Positions 1-7,615 of a DNA stretch of 11,004 nucleotides are shown here, piece after piece (positions within the stretch are counted from its first letter, which is position 1; each line of letters starts with the position of its first letter). The DNA lies in contig JALLPB010003386.1 of assembly GCA_036939975.1 (NCBI GenBank), positions 1 to 11,004 of the forward strand. The letters are read 5' to 3'. This DNA comes from Cyclostephanos tholiformis. Lineage: Eukaryota > Bacillariophyta > Thalassiosirophyceae > Thalassiosirales > Thalassiosiraceae. The notes beneath the pieces were generated by a model. It saw nothing but the letters and a program-made list of their open reading frames with translations, made no database searches and was not told where the DNA came from. The position numbers were made by a program, and so were the translations under genes.

Positions 1-42
1 TCGAATATAGAATGTACAAAATGACTAAAAAAGCCCGTAACT

Positions 43-79
43 TCGAAAATAGGGGCACCTCAAAACCCCCATTTTCGAA
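43..79. repeat. Imperfect inverted repeat
   Basis: TTCGAAAATAGGGG (43-56) pairs with CCCCCATTTTCGAA (66-79). Thirteen of 14 positions match, around a 9-nt loop. It is the left of two hairpins inside the palindromic segment at the start of the window. Confidence 0.6.
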
Positions 80-94
80 TATACGGAGGAGCCT

Positions 95-129
95 TATCTG
101 TAAATTCGAATTTACCGAATTTACAGATA
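95..129. repeat. Perfect 14-bp stem hairpin with a nested palindrome
   Basis: TATCTGTAAATTCG (95-108) pairs perfectly with CGAATTTACAGATA (116-129) around a 7-nt loop. The same sequence contains the 16-bp self-complementary GTAAATTCGAATTTAC (100-115) and a 9-bp tandem duplication of CGAATTTAC (107-115 and 116-124). Two alternative foldings are therefore possible. Confidence 0.8.
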
Positions 130-136
130 TTCGATA

Positions 137-832
137 TTAGCTGGTACAGATCCACTGGGAGTTGACCCCCAATGGTGAGTTGATGAGTAACGAGCAGAAA
201 AAGCGTGCAAGCAAGCGACCCAGTTTTGATTTTTGACAAGGTCCTGTGGTCCAGCTCAGTGCGGATGTGTTGTCTGTGATGTTGAGGAGGACGGGGTATC
301 TGTGATCGGTGACATTCTCCATCAGGATCAAATGCAATGCGGCACAGTAGTTGATGATGACCGTGATAAACTTGAGGACATTTATTGAGATCAGTTGGCC
401 ATCGGCGTTATCTTGCTTGTGTAATAGGGTTCGGGACTTGATCTCGTCCGGAAATGGCAGGTGCCACCAGAATCCGAGAGAGATGGAATACCCGCCAGCT
501 CCCTTGAGGCAGCTGTCACCAAATGTGGTAAAAGTAGGCATATGTGGAATAATGTGGGCAATTGGTGATTTCCAGCACACTGCAGAGGTTGGGGCGAGCT
601 TCTCGTGAAAGAATTCGATTTCCTGGCGCATCATATTGTAGATGTTGTATTGGTAGCATGCTTGATGGACTAGCTTCGCTGACCTCTTGAGGGTGAACAA
701 TTTGTGACGGACCTGGTCCTTGACTGAGCAAGTGAAGCGGCCTGTCTTCAGTGACGAAATGAGGTACCAGAACTCTGGCAATGAGTCTTGCAGAAGGCGC
801 TTGTTCTCTGATAGCGTGTACGTGATGGAGGC
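137..832 (-). pseudogene. RNase H domain, truncated
   Basis: This domain removes the RNA strand after reverse transcription. It is in the same phase as the RT C-terminus and is separated from it only by the TAA at 835-833. It begins ASITYALSENKRLLQDS. The first acidic residue is the Asp in FGDSCLKGAGG (codon 517-515). The helix that should carry the catalytic Glu reads INVLKFITVIINY, with Lys at codon 373-371. The third residue is the Asp in NITDNTSAL (codon 274-272). The frame ends SQWICTS-stop at 139-137, before the fourth acidic residue, where the palindromic segment begins. Clearly RNase H by layout, and clearly inactive. Confidence 0.85.
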
Positions 833-2267
833 TTAGAGATGGGTGAGGAGGTGGAAGATCCAAGTGGCTCCCTCAGCCAGATGGCCGAGCTTGCCTGTGA
901 GTTCCTGAGCTTCCTTTACAGTGCCATGTGCTATTAGGCAATAGGCGGACATCTTGGATGTTTCGTCCGGAATACTGATGACAACACAGTAATGTTGATC
1001 ACAAGGCCCAACATGACCTGCCTGGGACTGATGATCAATGACATCTATTTGTCCTGGGCCAATGGGCACTGACGGATGGTTTTGACAGGGGCGCCCATGA
1101 CCACAAATATTGCCTTGATGAGAGCAGCCAGGACTAATTCCACATGCCCCTTGGAAAGAGCAAGTAGGAGTGCATCTTCTTGCTGGGCATGGAATCAGGT
1201 TCTTATGCTCATCCAAAATTCCTGTATTGATCGCACATGGCACAGCCGGTGTGAGATCGGTAGGGTGATCCTCTGTTGTTTTTAATGAGAGCATATCAAG
1301 ATACTTGCGGTGCTTCTCGACAAGATCTGGGCGATCAAGGTACAATATGGAGAGAGCCTCGATGGCTTGGCGGAAAGGTTCCCAGCTCGATGCCGAAGCG
1401 GTGGATCCAACAACCATTGCCATAGCCAGGTTATAGTATATGCATGCACACGTGCAAAACGAAAGCATGCTTTGATGTCGGCTGCCGCGAGCATCATGAT
1501 AGACTTCGGAGAACTGACGCATGTGTTGTAAATGTCAGTATACATTTGCATCTTGACGTGGCCGAACATGATGGGAGCTTCCTTAGCCAATGGGGTGATC
1601 TGGTTCATGACAATGTCTGTAGGCCTCATTGTTGTTGATCCATCCCAACACAGACGATCATTTTTACCTTTTTTAATAACCATTGTCTGAGTTTTATGGC
1701 GACAATGTGGTGAAAAATGACACATAGTTTCATCTAGTGGGACGAGGTGGCTGTAGCGATCTTCTTTGTTCATGGTTTTCAGGACAAGGTTGATGTTCTT
1801 GTTAAAAATTTTTGAATTCTCTTGTTTGATCATCTCGAGCTTGTTATCAAGGGGCCCATTGAATGTCAACTTGGCCGGGCAACCGTGAAGAAGGATTCTC
1901 TTCATGTGCTGGTAATCTTCTATGGAGATAAGATCACGAATAGCGGCTAGAGTAGAATGCAAATTGCGATGGTGACCAGTGTATTCGCCAGCCAGCCAAT
2001 GAATGATATGTCCAGGGTCAAGGCCAAAGTGGACCATGGCTGCATTTGCCATGAGGACTTGGCATGGGTCAATCATCGTTTGATTCTCATAATCGTAGCG
2101 TGGTTCGCGTAGTGGTGAGAAATCTACCTTGAGCCAGTGCAGCACTTTGGGACAAATATCGAAAAATCCTTATCCAACAGTCGGATGGCCCTGAGCTCGG
2201 TGGGAGCGAAAGCAGCATAGTCTTGCATGATGATAGCAATGACATAGTGCAACGTGATTGTGTCCAT
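833..2267 (-). pseudogene. Reverse transcriptase domain, catalytic box lost
   Basis: Polymerase part of pol. It starts with MDTITLHYVIAIIMQDYAAF, changes frame at the T run 2166-2162, and continues with VLHWLKVDFSPLREPRYDY. Motif A is DIKACFRF, with its Asp codon at 1479-1477. Motif B is near VVGSTASASSWEPF. The segment DALLLALSKGHVELVLAALI follows, where only the last Asp of the expected YxDD remains. A later piece reads SPRQVMLGLVIN, and the connector EAQELTGKLGHLAEG leads to a TAA at 835-833. The phase changes near 1440, at 1177 and near 985. The order of motifs is that of a DIRS or Ty3-type RT, not copia. Without YxDD it cannot polymerise. Confidence 0.85.
1168..1186 (-). other. Site of lost RT YxDD motif
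   Basis: On the minus strand CCA GCA AGA (Pro-Ala-Arg) runs through one leftover A directly into GAT GCA CTC (Asp-Ala-Leu) in another phase. Active RTs have Y/F-x-D-D immediately before the hydrophobic strand, which is DALLLA here. Roughly 11 bases that would encode an aromatic residue, x and the first Asp appear deleted, which also causes the frame change. None of the three minus-strand phases here gives YxDD. Confidence 0.7.
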
Positions 2268-2759
2268 TCAATAATATTTGTCCACAGCAGGTCGCATACG
2301 GATCACAGGGGGCGAATCATCATGCTTACCTTTCTTCTTGGTGATAATAGAGTCTGGGTATCCAGCACCAAAGTTGCGCTCATATTGGTCCAGAATGCAA
2401 CGTTTTTCTTTTGTGCCAGGGACTATGGTCGATGGACTTGGGGTCTGTTCTGGTGATGGAATGGCAGGCAGAGCTGTCCACGCAATAAGCAAGGCAGGGG
2501 TCATGGATGATGGAACTGGGGCGGCGGGGTTGCATTGTCTGCGCTGGAATGCACACTTTGTTGGTTGACGTAGCACTAAATTACCATGTAGTTTATTGCT
2601 AATCTGGCAATCAAATGATGTGGCCGGGCTGCTTTGGCACACCAATGGCAGCGGTGATGGAGGAGCCCATTCTGACAAACAAACAGGATATGAAACGTGA
2701 TCAGCCTGATTCCAAAAGTATATGCTAATGTAGATGCAGTAAGAATCAAAGCGAATCAA
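2268..2759 (-). pseudogene. Pol N-terminal region upstream of RT
   Basis: A stop-free stretch of 163 codons begins just after an in-frame TAA (2768-2766) and overlaps the end of gag. It is rich in Pro, Ser and Ala (SSMTPALLIAWTALPAIPSP) and then becomes basic and charged (TKEKRCILDQYERNFG, ITKKKGKHDDSPPVIRM). I see no protease active-site triplet. It ends at TGA 2270-2268, followed at once and in the same phase by ATG GAC ACA. The stop is therefore either a nonsense change or a boundary between two ORFs. The role of this region is unknown; a linker or priming domain is possible. Confidence 0.6.
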
Positions 2760-5017
2760 GCCGTCTTATGAGTGGAAGATTTTCCAGCTCCCTCCTTTCC
2801 TCCCAGTAGAGGAGCTGCCTCCACAGGAGATCATCGACTTGAGAAAAATGCCATGCATTTAACCACCCTACTCCTTTGGATGCAAAATGCCTTCTGAAGT
2901 TCCTTGGCAGTGCGTGGATGTTTAAAAGAGCAATTCTCCCTCATGCATTCGTGGCCCTTGCAGGTGAAATCCGCACATAGCTTATTAGGCATGATTTGGG
3001 GGAGATGTCGGTTGCCTTTGTGGATGGGCTTGCGAGAAAGAACATCCCTTTATTGGTGACAGGGCAGGTCTTAGCCGATGAATCAGTAATTCTGTCACGA
3101 CAAACCTTATTCTTGCATTGGGTCGCCACCGCCTTAGCCGAATCATCTGGAGAGGCTGGGGTACGCTTTTGGTTAACGGGCTGAGTCTTGTCGGATTCGG
3201 GGGACAAATTGTTGGAGATAGGAGTAGCCGCATTGAGACAAATGCTGGTGTTGGTAGAAGGACTCAATGTGAACTTAGTTATGCTTGAGGCAAAAATGGT
3301 GATCAGGATCATCTGGGACATGTGCAAGTTAAGATGAACTTGGAATGCCTTCAGCACCGTTAGGGCCTTCTGAATGGGCAGGGTGTCCAGTTCGGCCCAA
3401 GGGCAATCCTTGCCAATGACATTGATGTTGTTGAAATTTGTGGGGAACACCGCAAAATGATTGTAGATCTGCTCAAGGAAGGTGTAAACATGCCAGTGAA
3501 GTAGTGGCATGGCACCCTTGGTGTGCGCGTACCAGGAATCAAAATCGGGATTGTTGAGCAAAGTAACAAACTTGAGAAGGATGAGGCGCCAGAGGGGCTG
3601 TGGACCATCTGCACTAATCATGGCGGCAACAACATTGTTGCAGTTGATGCAAGGACTTGAGAAGTCAGTCATATCTACCATCGTCTGATGGTGACGTTGA
3701 CCTTCAACCTGTGAGTGTCGGAAATGTCCATGCTGTTTTCTGACCTAGTAAGCTGATCTTTTGTGCGCTCCTTGTCGAGCATGCACATGTTCCGTTGAGG
3801 AAGGAAGAGTGAAGGGTTGATCGCGTTTGCTTCATTGTTTAGGGACGTGACTCCTTCTGTTGCGAAGTTGCCTTGTAGGATGTGCATGCATGCAGCCTTG
3901 TTGATGAAGGACGGATTGCAGAGACGAGACTTGATGTTCATGCAGTCCATCTCCTTGGTTACTGCACAAGTTTTCCTGATGAGGTCTGCCAGGCCCATCA
4001 AACAAGCAGAGCAAGTCATCTCTAAGACAATTTCCATGCCCAAGGAAGGCTTGGCGTAGGATAGTCCTCCCTGGATAGCATTGTCATGGGCAATCTCTCC
4101 ACATATGTGGAATAGGAGTTGCTTGTGGATTCCCTTCTTTGCTTTGGCTTCTTTCTCTGCATCCTTTGGAAGGGTTAGGGTAATGGTACTCAACGCCGCT
4201 GGGGTGAGAGAAGGGGCAGTAGAGAGCGCAGCAGGGGAAAAATGAGTGTTGATGTCATCCACCTTGATCTTGTAGAGGTCTGAATCAACCAAAGTGATAA
4301 GGCTGTGTGGCCCCACCACAAATGGGAGGGATCATTTCTGATCAAATTCTGGGTAGAAATGATTCTTGAGGAAGTCAGGCTCGGAGTATCCTGTGAGAGC
4401 CTTAGCATTTTCGAAGACCGTGGTAATATCGTTGCGAGAAGTGATTGCGAAATCCGCCGCCTGGACCTATGCAGCATATCCCGGTCCAAGTCATGAGAAG
4501 GTCATCTTGACATCATCATTGGCGATGTCCCCTTGGGGGATGTCCTGACTGAAGTAGAGAATAAAGAAGTTGGGAAAGCATTTCCCAACAACCTCGGTAT
4601 CGGACACAGAGTCCCAATCCGTGTTGGATAGAAGCGTGTCACTTAGAGGGGTGATGGTGGATGCAGCATCATATCCGCCAACAATAGCCACCTTGGTGTC
4701 GATGATGGGAAAGAGACCAAAAAAATCTTGACTGACAAAGACACAGCTGAATTCGCCGATCTTGTTGGACGAATTTCCGACAAAACCAATGAATGCCCCA
4801 CTCAAATCAGTGTGAATTCGGGGGCATAAAAGTAGGTTAGAGTGGAGGATCCGGGCGCAAGAGTCCCGATGGCTGCGATTGTGCCTGCCGTGATACCCCC
4901 GGTGAGGTGATCAAAGTACCTTGTAGGGGTAAGGTTGTACGCCTGAGCGGGAGAGCCCGAGACATCGGGGCGCTTGGGGTTAAGGTTAGTGTAGTAGGTG
5001 GAAGGAGGAGAAGACAT
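2756..5017 (-). pseudogene. gag-like structural protein, frameshifted
   Basis: The start is the ATG at 5017-5015 (MSSPPSTYYTNLNP), the first Met after the minisatellite, and the stop is TGA at 2758-2756. At about 750 codons this is a long gag-like protein, presumably the capsid and nucleic-acid-binding protein of the element. It is read in pieces: 5017-4805, 4805-4494, 4492-4292, 4292-3681, 3681-2995 and 2995-2756. The first, third, fourth and fifth switches overlap by one base in short A or T runs or at a possible AA. The second switch, at 4493, is one extra base or two missing. An in-frame TGA at 2833-2831 interrupts the last piece. A middle block (LPKDAEKEAKAKKG and following) and a hydrophobic block with FDSWYAHTKGAMPLLHWHVY precede a Ser/Pro/Lys-rich linker and the C-terminal Cys/His cluster. 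Family resemblance to microalgal gag ORFs is from memory. It could not be translated as one protein as it stands. Confidence 0.72.
2918..2977 (-). other. Gag Cys/His cluster (zinc-finger-like)
   Basis: In the last gag piece the residues CADFTCKGHECMRENCSFKH give the spacing C-x4-C-x4-C-x4-C-x3-H. This resembles a CCCH zinc finger preceded by an extra Cys pair, and probably binds RNA in the way a nucleocapsid knuckle does. It becomes visible only after the one-base frame change near 2995, because the upstream gag frame passes through here in another phase. All the cluster's own residues are intact. Confidence 0.7.
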
Positions 5018-5096
5018 GCTGGCAAGACGATAGAGGAGATTGATCGATTGAAAAGGGTGTTTTGCGCAGGTCATTGGCCAGGGGCCTCCCCAAGTT

Positions 5097-5440
5097 GCCC
5101 CTTGACGGAGGACTTTGTCACGTACAATTGACTGTTGGCCACAATGGCCGCAGATCTGCCCCTCATTGGAGGTCTTTGTCACGTGCACAAAGGGCCTCAA
5201 TAATCTGCCCCTCGTCGGAGGACTTTGCCTTGTACAACAGACTTTGACCGTGAGGGGTCTCAATAGCTGCCCCTCATTGGAGGACTTTGTCTCATACAAC
5301 GGACTTCAACCATGAGGGCCTCAAGATCTGCCCCTCGTTGGAGGACTTTGTCTCGTACAATGGACTTCAACCACGAGGGTCTCAGGATCTGCCCCTCGTC
5401 GGAAGATTTTGTCTCGTAAATGGACTTTGGCCGTGAAATA
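5097..5440. repeat. Minisatellite of ~61 bp, six copies, in gag leader
   Basis: Copies begin with GCCCCT at 5097, 5158, 5207, 5269, 5330 and 5391, giving steps of 61, 49, 62, 61 and 61 bp. The last copy fades near 5440. The core GGAGGACTTTGTCTCGTACA is best kept. The 3' part of each unit (TTCAACCAYGAGGGYCTCA) varies more and is about 12 bp shorter in copy 2. The unit length is not a multiple of three, so all three minus-strand phases give a periodic peptide, which accounts for several spurious ORFs here. It lies immediately upstream of the gag ATG with respect to transcription, where retroelements often carry promoter or leader repeats. Confidence 0.9.
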
Positions 5441-5940
5441 GGACAGAACAACAAAACAGGACGAGCCGAAGAGGACAGCACCACAAACAAGAGGATTGGA
5501 CAAGCGAAAAAAAGAAGCCAAAGGGTATGTTACCTGGCAATGGAGGGAGATTTTGCATTGGACACTTGGTCGATGCTGTGATGGTCTTTGCGTGTTGGCA
5601 GTTGTCGAGTGGCTCGATGAAAAAGTAATGAGCAAAGACCAATGATCACAAGCAAGGAGATCTTTTTATTTTGTGTGAATATCCAGTAGAGGACTGTATG
5701 GTTGTGCCTCTCCTACTTGTTCAAATGATTCGGATCATTAGGATTCCTTCAAATCGTGAGGCTCTGGTGAATTCCTCATTTTCTTCCCCGTAGGAAGCTA
5801 TGGATAGGTAAGACAGATCGAGGAAGAAAGGGAGAGTAGAAGGCTCCAAGAAATCTAGTCAATTTGTGACATCATGTGGAGGCGGTCGTGAAGAAAGTCA
5901 TTGGCGCCAGACATTGTGTCAAAGGGACTGAGTCCTTGAA
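5441..5940. other. Element leader or flank, no clear gene
   Basis: The plus strand at 5441-5520 is purine-rich, with AGGACAG or GAGGACA repeated in various forms. On the minus strand several phases stay open in turn: 5858-5724 (45 codons, with the acidic stretch GEENEEFTRASRFEG), then 5712-5533 (60 codons). A short ORF starts at ATG 5914-5912 (MSGANDFLHDRLHMMSQ) but stops at 5857-5855. TGGCGCCA at 5902-5909 could be a primer-binding-site-like motif. AATGAT/ATCATT forms a small hairpin near 5724-5739. I cannot join these into a gene. The 5' edge of the retroelement probably lies in here. Confidence 0.3.
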
Positions 5941-6344
5941 GTGAAGGAGATATCATACATAATCAGCATAAGCTCGTACAGGAGCTAACGCAATGAGGTT
6001 TTCCGGCCAATCCTCCACCGCGGTGGCTAGCACTCTACGGCTACCTGTGATATTTTATCCATTACGGGGTAAATCCAACCTGGCCCAACAATTTTTTCTT
6101 TTTATCGCTCAGGAGTTTTGTCCTTCGGCAAACACATTCTACGTAGGAACCAATATTACATGGAGGACAAAAGAAGCTTAGAAAAGATCTTACATGCGAC
6201 TACCTCCCTTTGCTTGAGTGGGTCTTCATTCATTGCACTTGATATACGTGTGTTTCAAAAAAAGGCGGACGAAAAAAAAATCGTTGGCCCCAAGTTCACC
6301 CACTTCCGTGAAACGGATAATATTAGGAAAGCTTTTTTTTAGCA
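5941..6344. other. No gene recognised; GC-richer island with palindrome
   Basis: This stretch holds the 12-bp palindrome CCACCGCGGTGG (6015-6026). Two overlapping plus-strand ORFs occur, at 5993-6181 (starts MRFSGQSSTAVAS) and 6118-6342 (contains VFQKKADEKKIVGPKF), in different phases. Neither resembles a protein I know. Runs of A and T (6258-6264, 6271-6279, 6333-6340) supply some of the Lys and Phe codons. They could be relics of one frameshifted small gene, or chance. Confidence 0.2.
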
Positions 6345-6363
6345 AACTACCTACTAGGTAGTT
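6345..6363. repeat. Hairpin, 8-bp stem, CTAC/GTAG type
   Basis: AACTACCT (6345-6352) pairs with AGGTAGTT (6356-6363) around ACT. It is the first of a cluster of short hairpins of similar wording. The 11-mer ACTACCTACTA in it occurs again at 7913-7923. Confidence 0.6.
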
Positions 6364-6493
6364 AGCCACTAATGCAAGAAGCATATTTTATGTATTTCGC
6401 ATCATAAGCTAATAGTAGTCTCCATTTTGTTTTTACCACGATGCTCTCATGAGAATGATAGTAGCTACCAGCAAGCATGATTAGCCAAGTGAG

Positions 6494-6528
6494 AGTAGCT
6501 TTGCTACTTAGTCCTTAGCCTCTAAGGC
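6494..6528. repeat. Two adjacent small hairpins
   Basis: AGTAGC (6494-6499) pairs with GCTACT (6503-6508) around TTT. CCTTAG (6513-6518) pairs with CTAAGG (6522-6527) around CCT. Together with GTAGCTAC near 6461-6475 and the hairpin at 6345-6363 they give a 180-bp patch dense in short inverted repeats, as seen in some remnants of small DNA transposons. Confidence 0.45.
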
Positions 6529-6530
6529 GC

Positions 6531-7206
6531 AAGGCACAAGTGCAAGCAAGTTGAATCATTTTTTTAGTTGCAAATGAAGAAACCTCAATGGTTAATAATT
6601 GTATATAATGAGAGGATGAATAAGAATAAATAAAAATAGCAGCACATTTCATAGGGCATTGTGCTGTGCTTGTCAATGAGGAGGAAATTTCCCCACTTCT
6701 CATTTCCCTCCTTCACATTTGCCTCCCCCTGAATTGGTTTACAACTTGATCACTAGTGTTGTTGGTGGCATTGGCATCTTCCCCAATCTCTCTCCCCATG
6801 ATGTTAGTTGCAGTGTATGTTTTATGCTCCTGTATTCACAAAGTGCTGCTTATCATGCCTCTGCATCATTTTTACCTCCTCCATCCTTATTCTCTCTATT
6901 TATTTTCTTGTTTGCAACTCATTCCCTTCATGTTCTTGACTCCCCACCTCAGAAGAAAATCTGACTATTGGATCATCAGCTGTTGCATATCCTCCTTCCA
7001 TCTTTCACATCTCATCTTGTGCTTATAGTTGAAGATGTAATGTGGCTGATTGTTAAATCATTTTTTCTCCAGTCATTGTTTATTCCCACTTTCTCTCTCT
7101 TGATTTATTGGTGTGTACTAATTTATTTTCAGAAGCCAAAGGCTGACTTCACCTCTCCCTCATAACTCACATGGTTACTTTCATTGCTGGGATGCAAGGG
7201 ATTTAG
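6531..7206. other. AT-rich, pyrimidine-rich stretch without a gene
   Basis: The plus strand is T- and C-rich at 6690-7160. Open stretches at 6719-6964 and 6756-7028 encode low-complexity hydrophobic peptides (Leu, Ser, Phe, Pro), as T/C-rich DNA does by chance. The first lacks an ATG at its left end. No splice-bounded exon, RNA gene or repeat is convincing. Confidence 0.3.
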
Positions 7207-7536
7207 TCCCTGATTGTTCACTCATTTCTAACTATAAGCTTGATCAGCAATAGAGTTGAAAATTTGATGACAATCAAGTGCCCAAAGAGTCCACAGTCAG
7301 CTGTTGGCACAAGAGGGCAAGTTCCTGATCCTGATCTGGCATATAATTCAATAGGAGTGGCAAATCCACTCCTACAGACTTAGACTTGGAGTTTGGAGAA
7401 CCCAGCAGGGGAGTGGGCTCAGGATGGCAATGACAACAACATTGTTGTTAACAGTAAACTGCTGGAATGTACTGGGCGGATGTTGTTTGTGGCTGTGGTC
7501 TGTTGGTGGAAGAGTTTCAAAATTATTTGGTTCTAA
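7207..7536 (+). pseudogene. Possible coding relic, unidentified
   Basis: One plus-strand phase is open for 110 codons apart from a single TAG at 7381-7383. It has no start codon at its left edge and ends at TAA 7534-7536. The peptide includes GQVPDPDLAYNSIGVANPLL before the internal stop and TWSLENPAGEWAQDGNDNN after it, with a less hydrophobic, more protein-like composition than its surroundings. I do not recognise a family. It could be an old transposon or gene fragment. With this base composition, two neighbouring long open runs are not rare enough to exclude chance. Confidence 0.2.
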
Positions 7537-7615
7537 AATTATGTCTGGAAGGAGTGTTCTGGAATTTGATTATTTTAAAAAGTTTCAGGTTTTTGATTTT
7601 TCAAATTCCCTGGCA

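Larger units (their letters stand above)
1..134. repeat. AT-rich palindromic segment with short terminal inverted repeats
   Basis: The window opens with TCGAATAT (1-8), and its reverse complement ATATTCGA lies at 127-134. Two nested inverted repeats fill the space between them, at 43-79 and 95-129, and TTCGAA occurs several times. The pol reading frame ends exactly at the right edge of this segment (stop at 137-139). That suggests either a small non-autonomous palindromic element inserted here or a rearrangement junction. The left side is cut by the window edge, so no target-site duplication can be tested and the true length is unknown. Confidence 0.5.
137..2759 (-). pseudogene. pol: reverse transcriptase and RNase H, broken
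   Basis: Pol copies element RNA into DNA. It opens next to the gag stop, the two frames overlapping by a few bases around 2765-2756, and has no clear ATG near its start. Pieces: an N-terminal region (2759-2268, including TPSPSTIVPGTKEKRCILDQ), continuing in frame past a TGA at 2270-2268 to the T run at 2166-2162; then 2160-1440 with RT motif A; 1438-1178 with the GSTASASSWEPF motif B region; 1176-994 with DALLLALSKGHV; and about 985-137 with the connector and RNase H. In-frame stops are TGA 2270-2268, TAG 1047-1045 and TAA 835-833. The spacing between RT motifs A and B is short, so a small deletion is likely there. The fourth acidic residue of RNase H and everything after it are absent. Identification as a retroelement pol is firm. 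Expression of an active enzyme is not possible. Confidence 0.9.
134..5440 (-). mobile_element. Decayed gag-pol retroelement, DIRS-like order suspected
   Basis: A single minus-strand element explains the left half of the window: repeat-rich leader, gag-like gene with a Cys/His cluster, then pol with reverse transcriptase and RNase H. Seen directly: an RT motif A (DIKACFRF), the RT-to-RNase H connector LTGKLGHLAEGA, and an RNase H with GDSCLKGAGGYS and NITDNTSALSW. No DTG or DSG protease box and no HHCC zinc finger or DDE integrase is visible between gag and RT. That argues against an ordinary Ty1/copia arrangement and is compatible with DIRS-like elements. The recombinase region is missing, so the superfamily stays open. 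The 3' part is cut at about 134 by unrelated palindromic DNA. The 5' end is not defined and could lie anywhere from 5440 to 5910. Confidence 0.8.

Noticed and set aside
351..608. Plus-strand ORF, and the minus-strand ORF at 516-863
   Set aside because: Both overlap the RNase H and RT connector segment, whose phase has clear catalytic motifs. They are shadows in other phases.
2995..2997. Possible programmed -1 frameshift in gag
   Set aside because: The sequence CCCAAATC lacks a proper X-XXY-YYZ slippery heptamer, and several similar one-base losses occur elsewhere in gag. Mutation or error is simpler.
4837..5025. Minus-strand ORF starting MPACLLLLPP
   Set aside because: It overlaps the start of gag in a different phase, and the gag phase continues into recognisable gag sequence.
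5260..5635. Repetitive ORFs with RQSPPTRG-like peptides
   Set aside because: They are translations of the 61-bp minisatellite. Because 61 is not a multiple of three, every phase gives a periodic peptide.
5993..6342. Two overlapping small plus-strand ORFs as a frameshifted gene
   Set aside because: No family likeness. Lys and Phe runs come from A and T tracts. Kept only as a note in the region entry.
6719..7028. Overlapping hydrophobic plus-strand ORFs resembling membrane proteins
   Set aside because: The region is T/C-rich, which produces Leu, Phe, Ser and Pro codons in any phase. There is no good start and the two phases conflict.
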